Positions 8,363 through 14,432 of a stretch of DNA of 19,052 nt are shown piece after piece. Under the pieces are notes generated by a model, which worked only from the letters and a program-made list of their open reading frames with translations, made no database searches and was not told the origin of the DNA. How positions within the stretch are numbered: position 1 is the first letter of the stretch; each line of letters begins with the position of its first letter. Made by a program: the position numbers and the translations under genes. The DNA comes from an uncultured Pelagibacteraceae bacterium (GTDB lineage: Bacteria > Pseudomonadota > Alphaproteobacteria > Pelagibacterales > Pelagibacteraceae): assembly GCA_902588335.1 (NCBI GenBank), contig CACIOV010000010.1:1-19052 (forward strand), read 5' to 3'.

Positions 8363-10015
8363 TTAATTATTTTTTTTAAATACTTCATAAACTTTAATAT
8401 TATCTATAGTAAACTCATCAATTTTAGTAAAGTTTGGCGGTATTTTATATTTGTTATCAAAATTTTTATCAACTTCCGACATAAAATTTGAGTATAAATA
8501 ATCTGCATCTTCAAAATTTCTTGCTACAATTTTTATTTTTTCTCTATCATTTGTATTTAATAATTTAACACTTCTTTCCAAAGGCAGAAAGGACGCTACT
8601 CCAATTTTGATTGGATCATCTTTATTTTCTAAAACTAAGATTTCTTCTAAAAATTTTTTACCAGAAAGACCCCAGTAATCTATTTCAAAACTTAAATGAG
8701 AAATCTTATTTAAATAATTATTAAAATAAATATTTTGAAATGGATGATAAATAAACATTTTGTAAATTATTGTTATTAAAAATAATATCGAAATGTAGTA
8801 ATGAAATTTTTTTTTAAATTTTCGCTTTACAAATATATCTATTAGATAAAAACCAACCATTGATATGTAAATTATAAAAACATTTAAAAAATAAATATGT
8901 CTCCATCCGCTATACAGAGGTGTACTAAATGAAATTAGGTATAAAATAATCGCAGTTAAATTAAAACAAATGAATAGATCTTTCTTTTCTTCACCACTTC
9001 GCCAAAAGTCGTAATCATTTTCATTTTCTTTTATATTTATTAACCTTATAAAAAATCTTTTGAAAATTTGAACGTAACCTAAAATAAATAGAATAATATA
9101 AAGTATCGGTGTAGTAATAAATATCCATGTAAAAATATAATTTTTTGGTAAAGAATGTGAACTTATATATTCCCCATTAAAAATCATTTTTAAATGCAAA
9201 GGAAAATCTGAAAAATATTTAAAACCTAAAATAAAATTATTTATTGGATCGCTCCAAAGATAAGGCCAAAATAGTATAGTAAAAAAAAAGTAAGAAATGA
9301 AGAAAATAATTAGTAGAAAAAAATTATCTAAATTTTTTTTATTATACAAAGGGGAAAGTAAATAAAAAATTAAAAAAGAAATAATTAGAAATATTCCTAA
9401 AATTCGTGAACATGTAAAAATAGCTCCAAATAAAGAAAAAATTAATAAATTTTTAAGATTTTTTTTGTCCAAAACTTTAAAACAAAAATATAATGCAATA
9501 GTTAAAAGAGATAAAAAAATTATATCTTTATTATTATAAAAACTATTTCCATATATTCTGGGAGACAAAATATAAAATAAAGTTCCCATTATAGATATAT
9601 ATCTATTCGAGAATCTGTTTAATAATAATTTGAAAAAAAATATTGACGAAATAAAAAAAATTAAAAAATTTAAAAAATGCCTTAAATGATAATAATTTTT
9701 TGAATCATCAATTTGAAAAAATACTTCTAAAAAAGCAGCCGGCAAATCAAAGATAACACCATAGGATTTATTGCCCTCAATAGAAGGAAGTGTGAATCCC
9801 TCTATTTGGGACATTGTATCATTTACTGCAATTTTAAAATTTTCGAAAGGTGTAAAGCTTAAAATATAATTTAGCCAATAAAAACCAGAGGATCTTTGCC
9901 ACTCTTCATCAATTGACATTCCATAATCTTTAAAGGTAGTAGCTCCTATTAAAAAAAAAATTGAAAATAATAAAAATGTGACTTTTTTCGATATATTATT
10001 ATTCTTTATAATCAT
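8363..10015 (-). CDS. polytopic GT-C-like membrane glycosyltransferase (GT39/ArnT-like)
   Basis: 550 residues, starting at the ATG complement at 10013-10015. I count about ten hydrophobic helices between residues 12 and 430, followed by a soluble tail of about 120 residues. The first extracytoplasmic loop contains GMSIDEEWQ with acidic residues 36-38, where GT-C enzymes such as PMT and ArnT place a catalytic Asp/Glu; a HLRH segment and SPRIYGNSFYNNKD follow. The tail starts with a DYWGLSGKKF segment that I associate with GT39-like proteins of cell-surface glycan loci. Such enzymes transfer a sugar from a polyprenyl-phosphate donor on the outer face of the inner membrane; donor and acceptor are unknown here. 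It is the only minus-strand gene of the window, convergent with mdh and divergent from the next gene. A T10 run (coding sense) covers codons 19-22. GC is very low (9 of 60 bases in 9361-9420). Confidence 0.72.
   Translation of the reverse strand: MIIKNNNISKKVTFLLFSIFFLIGATTFKDYGMSIDEEWQRSSGFYWLNYILSFTPFENFKIAVNDTMSQIEGFTLPSIEGNKSYGVIFDLPAAFLEVFFQIDDSKNYYHLRHFLNFLIFFISSIFFFKLLLNRFSNRYISIMGTLFYILSPRIYGNSFYNNKDIIFLSLLTIALYFCFKVLDKKNLKNLLIFSLFGAIFTCSRILGIFLIISFLIFYLLSPLYNKKNLDNFFLLIIFFISYFFFTILFWPYLWSDPINNFILGFKYFSDFPLHLKMIFNGEYISSHSLPKNYIFTWIFITTPILYIILFILGYVQIFKRFFIRLINIKENENDYDFWRSGEEKKDLFICFNLTAIILYLISFSTPLYSGWRHIYFLNVFIIYISMVGFYLIDIFVKRKFKKKFHYYISILFLITIIYKMFIYHPFQNIYFNNYLNKISHLSFEIDYWGLSGKKFLEEILVLENKDDPIKIGVASFLPLERSVKLLNTNDREKIKIVARNFEDADYLYSNFMSEVDKNFDNKYKIPPNFTKIDEFTIDNIKVYEVFKKNN
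9951..9960 (-). repeat. T10 mononucleotide tract near the 5' end of the minus-strand glycosyltransferase
   Basis: Ten A on the plus strand, T10 in coding sense, within codons 19-22. By hand translation, gain of one T leads to TAA seven codons after the tract region, and loss of one T creates TAA immediately after it. This is the longest mononucleotide run I noticed in the window. Confidence 0.9.
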
Positions 10016-10084
10016 TTAAGATTTGAAAATACTAATGCATATTAAATAAAAAATCGATATAAAATCAAATAAAGACCTATAATC
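10016..10084. promoter_or_regulatory. divergent intergenic region of the two glycosyltransferase genes
   Basis: This 69-bp gap is the largest non-coding stretch in the window and the only divergent one, so it should hold promoters for both directions. On the plus strand, TATAAA at 10058-10063 is the best -10 candidate, with a start near 10070 and a leader of about 15 nt, but no good -35 lies 16-18 bp upstream. On the minus strand, TAATAT (plus-strand 10039-10044) is a weak -10 candidate. Neither gene has a Shine-Dalgarno sequence. The boundaries are those of the coding regions; the individual elements are guesses in a sequence of about 80% AT. Confidence 0.45.
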
Positions 10085-11638
10085 ATGACATTTAACAAAA
10101 ATTATTTATTTATTTCTTTAATTGCAATTTTTTCATTTTTCATAAATTTTCATTACGCAAATATTGGTGTCATGCCTAACGATAACTTTGTGCTTTATGG
10201 TGGCGGGTATAGAGTTTTAAGTGGCTATATTCCTTTTAAAGATTATTGGCTAGTTACTGGACCCTTATTAGATTATTTGAACGCATTTTTTTTTCTTATA
10301 GGGGGGGTATCATGGAAAACCTATATAACGCATTCTTCACTATTTAATCTACTGATTTCAGTATCAACCTATTTTTTTTTAATAACGCTGAAATTAAATA
10401 AAAATTTTTCTTTTTTCTATTCAATTTTATTTTCTTTGCTGATGTACCCTATTGTAGGTACACCATTTGTTGATCATCATTCCACAATATTTATGATATT
10501 TGCCTATTATTTACTAATAGTAGGTATAAAAAAAAATAATAACAATTTTTTTCTATTCATTCCATTTTTAATGTGTTTAGCTTTTTTATCAAAACAAACT
10601 CCCGCGACTTATGGCTTAGTATGTTTAATATTCATATTTTTTATTTATATTTTGTTCAATACAAATCAATTTATAAATATAATTAAACCACTAATCTATG
10701 GCTCAATTTTATCATTTTCATTTTTAATAATTTTTTTTTATTTATCAGAGATTCCTTTTTCAAATTTTTTCCAACAATATATTCTTTTTGCCAAAACAAT
10801 TGGAAGTTTCCGAATTTCAAGTTATGACTTCAACTTTAATAGTGTTTTTATTCAATATAAATTTTTAAATATTTTAGTATTGGCTCTTATATTTATTCTT
10901 TTTAAGTTGCCACATAAATTTAACAAAAATAAAAAAGATTTTTTTATAATATTATCATCCATATTGTTATCACTTTTGTTAATTTTTCATCAAATTTTAA
11001 CTCTTAATCAAAATTATATTTTTTTTCTTATTCCTTTCGTAACTGCACTGATACATATATTTCAGAATAAAGTTTTTAAAAAAAATCAAATTTTAATATA
11101 TTTTTCAATTTTAATTTGTATATATGCGGTCGGCAAATATCATATTAGATTTAACGAACATAGGAAATTCAATGAACTAGAAAAAATAAATTTGACTAAA
11201 GCTGTTGATGCAAAGTTGTTGCATAATAGCTTAAGTGGTTTAAGGTGGATAACTTTAAATTATCCAGATGATCCTAATAGTGAAATTCATGATTTAAAGG
11301 AAGCAATGAAAATAATTAAAAATGATGATAGAAAAAAAACCTTAATTACTGAATACCAATTTATTGCACCAGCACTTTCAATTTATGATTATTCTCCTAA
11401 TCAATGGTATCATCCAACAGTAAGTTTTCCACTAGAGGGACAAAAATATTTTTCAGTCTATAAAAATTTTTTTATTGAAAATTTAAAGAAAAATAAAACA
11501 GAAATTATATATATTATAGGTAAAAAAGGACAAAATGTTTTAAGTTTTACACTAAATCAAAAATGTTTTGTTCAAAAAAAAGTAGGAAAAATTATTTCTG
11601 AGAATGTTCTCGTAAAAGAATGTGAAGATTTTAAATGA
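10085..11638 (+). CDS. polytopic membrane protein, probable GT-C-like glycosyltransferase
   Basis: 517 residues with roughly nine to eleven hydrophobic helices between residues 7 and about 360, then a soluble C-terminal part of about 150 residues. The first loop reads VMPNDNFVLYGGGYRVLSGYIPFKDYW: an acidic residue after helix 1 (D32), then a G..P..D pattern, as in the N-terminal loop of many ArnT/PMT-like GT-C glycosyltransferases. Further on are GPLLDYLN and FVDHHSTIF. Catalytic function is inferred from this layout and the neighbours, not from a full motif set; a flippase or polymerase role is less likely. The start ATG follows the divergent gap without a Shine-Dalgarno site. The stop overlaps the FkbM gene by ATGA. 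The coding sequence contains T9 and G7 tracts around codons 68-75 and more T9 runs (10372-10380, 10731-10739). Confidence 0.62.
   Translation: MTFNKNYLFISLIAIFSFFINFHYANIGVMPNDNFVLYGGGYRVLSGYIPFKDYWLVTGPLLDYLNAFFFLIGGVSWKTYITHSSLFNLLISVSTYFFLITLKLNKNFSFFYSILFSLLMYPIVGTPFVDHHSTIFMIFAYYLLIVGIKKNNNNFFLFIPFLMCLAFLSKQTPATYGLVCLIFIFFIYILFNTNQFINIIKPLIYGSILSFSFLIIFFYLSEIPFSNFFQQYILFAKTIGSFRISSYDFNFNSVFIQYKFLNILVLALIFILFKLPHKFNKNKKDFFIILSSILLSLLLIFHQILTLNQNYIFFLIPFVTALIHIFQNKVFKKNQILIYFSILICIYAVGKYHIRFNEHRKFNELEKINLTKAVDAKLLHNSLSGLRWITLNYPDDPNSEIHDLKEAMKIIKNDDRKKTLITEYQFIAPALSIYDYSPNQWYHPTVSFPLEGQKYFSVYKNFFIENLKKNKTEIIYIIGKKGQNVLSFTLNQKCFVQKKVGKIISENVLVKECEDFK
10286..10307 (+). repeat. adjacent T9 and G7 tracts inside the plus-strand glycosyltransferase
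   Basis: T9 at 10286-10294 is followed after CTTATA by G7 at 10301-10307. A G7 run is exceptional in a gene of this base composition; elsewhere the longest G runs I see are G5. Hand translation shows that one G more gives a TAA about a dozen codons later, and one G fewer gives TAA about seven codons later, so either slip would truncate the protein at fewer than 95 residues. Confidence 0.9.
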
Positions 11639-12354
11639 TATTATTAAGAAAGATAGCAATTATTTTTTTTGATATTATCGATTTGTACTATCATCAAAAG
11701 AAAATTTTAAAATTTATAAAAAAAAATGTAACTAATTTAAAATATTTTTTTGATATTGGCGCTTATATGGGAACCTATTCCGATTTAATTATTAAAAATT
11801 TTGAAAACTGTAAAATTTTTATGTTTGAGCCGCAAAAAAATATTTTTAAAAAAATCAAAGTTAAATATAAAAACAAAAAAAATATAAAAATATATAATTT
11901 TGCAATTTCTGATCTATCTACTTTTAAAGATATTTATATAAACCAACATGAATTAACTTCCAGCCTATCTACTCTAGATGTAGAAAATAATAAATATCTT
12001 CAATTAAAAGCAAGGCTTTTTGGTACAACTGGTCCTGGAATGATATTAAAAAAGACAAAAGTTAAAACTAAAAAATTAAGTGAAATAATTAAATCTAAAA
12101 AGTTTAAAAAAATAGACCTTGTAAAAATTGATACTGAAGGCCATGAATTTGAGGTATTAAAAGGCATGGGACGAAGTATTAAAAATATTAAATATATATT
12201 GGTAGAGTTTCATAATGATGAAATATATCTTTCATATAATCCTAGAAAAATTCATAATTACTTAATTAAAAACAATTTTATCTTAAAAACTGCTTTCAAA
12301 TTTCCATTTACAACTTGGGAAGATAGATTCTATTTTAACAATAAATTTAAATGA
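11635..12354 (+). CDS. FkbM-family SAM-dependent methyltransferase
   Basis: 239 residues. FkbM-type enzymes are class I S-adenosylmethionine-dependent O-methyltransferases; many lie in polysaccharide or glycolipid gene clusters, where they are thought to methylate sugars. Motif I is FFDIGAYMGTYS (D40-S49). The acidic strand-2 motif is FMFEPQ (E65). The family hallmark DLVKIDTEGHEFEVLKG spans residues 162-178, with D166, E168 and H170. A C-terminal ILVEFHN strand follows. No signal peptide or firm membrane segment is seen, although the first 20 residues are hydrophobic. The ATG at 11635 overlaps the upstream stop (ATGA), and its own stop overlaps the sucC start in the same way, so it bridges glycan genes and the TCA operon. 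The likely substrate is a glycan or lipid made by the neighbouring glycosyltransferases, which is inference. Confidence 0.88.
   Translation: MILLRKIAIIFFDIIDLYYHQKKILKFIKKNVTNLKYFFDIGAYMGTYSDLIIKNFENCKIFMFEPQKNIFKKIKVKYKNKKNIKIYNFAISDLSTFKDIYINQHELTSSLSTLDVENNKYLQLKARLFGTTGPGMILKKTKVKTKKLSEIIKSKKFKKIDLVKIDTEGHEFEVLKGMGRSIKNIKYILVEFHNDEIYLSYNPRKIHNYLIKNNFILKTAFKFPFTTWEDRFYFNNKFK
12307..12336 (+). promoter_or_regulatory. weak candidate promoter just upstream of sucC
   Basis: TTTACA (12307-12312) and TATTTT (12331-12336) are separated by 18 bp, inside the 3' end of the FkbM gene and 15 bp before the sucC ATG. This could give sucC its own start in spite of the upstream glycan genes. In such AT-rich DNA a match of this quality is expected often by chance. 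Confidence 0.2.
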
Positions 12355-13511
12355 ATATTCACGAATATCAGGCAAAAGAAATTTTTAGAAAATTTAATAT
12401 AAACGTTCCTGATGGAGTAGTTGTTTTTTCTTTGGAAGAGATTGATAAAAAATTTAAATTACTAAATGCAAATAAAATAGTTTTAAAAGCACAAATTCAT
12501 GCCGGAGGAAGAGGAAAAGCTGGTGGAATAAAAATAGTAAACAATCTTAACGAATTAAAGATTCAAGCAAAAAATTTATTTGGAAAAAAATTAGTAACAC
12601 ATCAAACTGGATCAAAAGGAAGAACAATCAAAAGATTATATCTTGAAGAAACTTGTAATATTAAAAAAGAATTTTATTTATCTTGTTTAGTTGATAGATC
12701 AAGTTCAAAAATTGCTTTTATATCTAGTGCGGCCGGAGGAATAAATATAGAAGATGTTGCAAAAAATAACCCTGAAAAAATTATCACAGTAAAACAGAGA
12801 CTAACAGAATCAGTTAATGAAAAAGATATTAATAAAATAATACAACCTTTTGCATTATCAGAAAAATCGAAAAAACAGGCTTTGCATCTTGTTAAATCTA
12901 TTTATAAAATTTTGGTAGAAAAAGATGCAAGTCTTATTGAAATTAATCCTCTAATATTAACAAAGAACGATGATTTAATATGTCTTGATGCTAAAATTAA
13001 TTTTGACGACAATGCTTTATATAAACACCCAGAAATTTTATCTTTAAAAGATCCTAACGAAGAAGATCCAATTGAAACAGAAGCAAGCAAACATAGGTTA
13101 TCTTATATAAAATTGGATGGAGAAATTGGTTGCATGGTAAATGGAGCTGGACTTGCTATGGCAACTATGGATATCATTAAGTTATATGGTTCAGAACCAG
13201 CTAATTTTTTAGATGTTGGTGGTGGCGCCTCAAAAGAAAAAGTATCTGCAGGATTTAAAATTATATTATCAGATAAAAATGTTAAAGGAATTTTAATTAA
13301 TATTTTTGGAGGAATTATGAGATGTGACGTGCTTGCTCAGGGAGTAGTTGAGGCAGTGCAGGAAATTAATTTATCAGTACCATTGGTAGTTAGATTAGCT
13401 GGCACTAACGTAGAATTAGGAAGAGAAATTTTGAAAAAATCTAACTTAAAAATAATATCTGCAATTAATTTATCAGATGGTGCTAAAAAAATTATAGAAG
13501 CAATTAAATAA
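12351..13511 (+). CDS. sucC: succinyl-CoA synthetase (ADP/GDP-forming) beta subunit
   Basis: 386 residues, the usual length. SucC is the ATP-grasp subunit that binds nucleotide and, with SucD, interconverts succinyl-CoA and succinate with substrate-level phosphorylation. It begins with MNIHEYQAKEIF, the standard SucC start. The ATP-grasp lysine/glycine loop is AQIHAGGRGKAGG (about residues 46-58). ASLIEINPL gives the metal-binding Glu/Asn pair. NGAGLAMATMD, DVGGGA and NIFGGIMRCD are near the C-terminal CoA-ligase domain. The start codon overlaps the FkbM stop by ATGA, and the stop lies 2 bp before sucD. No Shine-Dalgarno sequence is present. Its separation from mdh by the accessory block is the unusual point. 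Confidence 0.97.
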   Translation: MNIHEYQAKEIFRKFNINVPDGVVVFSLEEIDKKFKLLNANKIVLKAQIHAGGRGKAGGIKIVNNLNELKIQAKNLFGKKLVTHQTGSKGRTIKRLYLEETCNIKKEFYLSCLVDRSSSKIAFISSAAGGINIEDVAKNNPEKIITVKQRLTESVNEKDINKIIQPFALSEKSKKQALHLVKSIYKILVEKDASLIEINPLILTKNDDLICLDAKINFDDNALYKHPEILSLKDPNEEDPIETEASKHRLSYIKLDGEIGCMVNGAGLAMATMDIIKLYGSEPANFLDVGGGASKEKVSAGFKIILSDKNVKGILINIFGGIMRCDVLAQGVVEAVQEINLSVPLVVRLAGTNVELGREILKKSNLKIISAINLSDGAKKIIEAIK

Positions 13512-13513
13512 AA

Positions 13514-14389
13514 ATGTCAGTTTTAGTTAATAAAAATACAAGAGTAATTTGTCAGGGTTTTACAGGATCACATGGCACATTCCATTCTGAACAAGCCATT
13601 GCTTATGGTACCAATCTTGTAGGTGGCGTAACCCCTAATAAGGGAGGACAAATTCATTTAGGTAAACCAGTTTTCAATACAGTCGAAGAGGCTGTAAAAA
13701 AAACCGAAGCAAATGCAACAATGATCTATGTGCCTGCCAAATTTGCAGCTTCAGCAATTATTGAAGCAATAGAAAATAAGATTCCTCTAATAGTTTGTAT
13801 TACAGAGGGCATCCCGATTCTTGATATGGTTAAAGTTAAAGACAAGCTTTCTAACTCAAAATCTCGTTTAATTGGACCAAACTGCCCAGGGATTATTTCA
13901 CCTAATGAATGCAAGATAGGAATTATGCCAGGAAATATTCATAAAAAAGGATCCTGTGGAATTGTTTCTCGTTCAGGAACTTTAACTTATGAAGCGGTCG
14001 CACAAACTAGTGAAAATGGATTGGGGCAATCAACAGTTATAGGCATTGGAGGCGATCCAATCACTGGAACAGGTTTTATTGACTGTTTAGAATTATTTTT
14101 GAAAGATAAAGAAACTGAATCAATTTTAATGATCGGAGAGATCGGAGGCTCTACTGAAGAGGAAGCGGCAGAATTTATTAAATCCTCAAAAGTTAAAAAA
14201 CCCACAGTTGGATTTATAGCTGGTAAAACAGCGCCAACAGGAAGAAGAATGGGGCACGCTGGTGCTATAATTTCTGGGGGCAAAGGTAATGCGGAGGATA
14301 AAATAGAAAAAATGAAATCATGTGGCATTTTTATATCGGAGTCACCTGCGCAAATCGGTAAAACCTTGTATGACAAACTTGCAAGATAG
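13514..14389 (+). CDS. sucD: succinyl-CoA synthetase alpha subunit
   Basis: 291 residues, normal length. SucD binds CoA and carries the phosphohistidine intermediate. The N-terminal CoA-binding fold starts with CQGFTGSHGTFHSEQA, followed by the GGVTPNKGG loop. IGPNCPGII lies in the middle. The active-site histidine is H248 in GRRMGHAGAI, preceded by IGEIGGSTEEEAAEF. It sits 2 bp after sucC and 43 bp before sucA. That gap is large for this cluster and carries a possible promoter and an inverted repeat. Confidence 0.98.
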   Translation: MSVLVNKNTRVICQGFTGSHGTFHSEQAIAYGTNLVGGVTPNKGGQIHLGKPVFNTVEEAVKKTEANATMIYVPAKFAASAIIEAIENKIPLIVCITEGIPILDMVKVKDKLSNSKSRLIGPNCPGIISPNECKIGIMPGNIHKKGSCGIVSRSGTLTYEAVAQTSENGLGQSTVIGIGGDPITGTGFIDCLELFLKDKETESILMIGEIGGSTEEEAAEFIKSSKVKKPTVGFIAGKTAPTGRRMGHAGAIISGGKGNAEDKIEKMKSCGIFISESPAQIGKTLYDKLAR

Positions 14390-14407
14390 TTTTATCAATT
14401 TTATAAT
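14379..14407 (+). promoter_or_regulatory. candidate sigma70-type promoter upstream of sucA
   Basis: A perfect TATAAT at 14402-14407 lies exactly 17 bp after TTGCAA at 14379-14384 (4 of 6 matches to TTGACA). The predicted transcript would start near 14414, about 20 nt before the sucA ATG. It overlaps the end of sucD. Position in the only sizeable gap of the suc operon adds support. AT-rich background reduces the weight of the -10 match. Confidence 0.45.
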
Positions 14408-14418
14408 AAGATAAAATT
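14397..14418. repeat. 8-bp inverted repeat in the sucD-sucA gap
   Basis: AATTTTAT (14397-14404) and ATAAAATT (14411-14418) are perfect reverse complements around a 6-nt loop AATAAG. In RNA from the plus strand the stem would be all A-U and be followed by a U-rich stretch (TATTTTT from 14419). It could be a weak terminator or attenuator, or an operator-like palindrome overlapping the -10 box; chance is also possible given base composition. Confidence 0.4.
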
Positions 14419-14432
14419 TATTTTTACTATCA

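Larger units (their letters stand above)
8363..12354. other. accessory surface-glycan block lodged within the TCA gene cluster
   Basis: Three genes of probable surface-glycan function (two GT-C-like membrane proteins and a FkbM methyltransferase) sit between mdh and sucC. GC is visibly lower than in the core genes: 9 of 60 bases in 9361-9420 and 10 of 60 in 10381-10440, against 23 of 60 in 4021-4080 and 27 of 60 in 15541-15600. No transposase, integrase, tRNA or flanking direct repeat is seen, so the mechanism of acquisition is not apparent. The boundaries given are those of the genes. Confidence 0.7.

Noticed and set aside
8355..8377. Intrinsic terminator after mdh (TTAA-TCTG-TTAA plus T run)
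   Set aside because: A 4-bp AT-only stem is too weak and expected by chance in this composition.
10078..10083. Perfect TATAAT just before the plus-strand glycosyltransferase
   Set aside because: It ends one base before the ATG at 10085, so transcription would begin inside the coding sequence; the TATAAA at 10058 is a better-placed candidate.
8344..12360. Transposon, integron or att-site structure around the accessory block
   Set aside because: No integrase or transposase, no tRNA fragment, and no flanking direct or inverted repeats could be seen at the mdh end or the sucC start.
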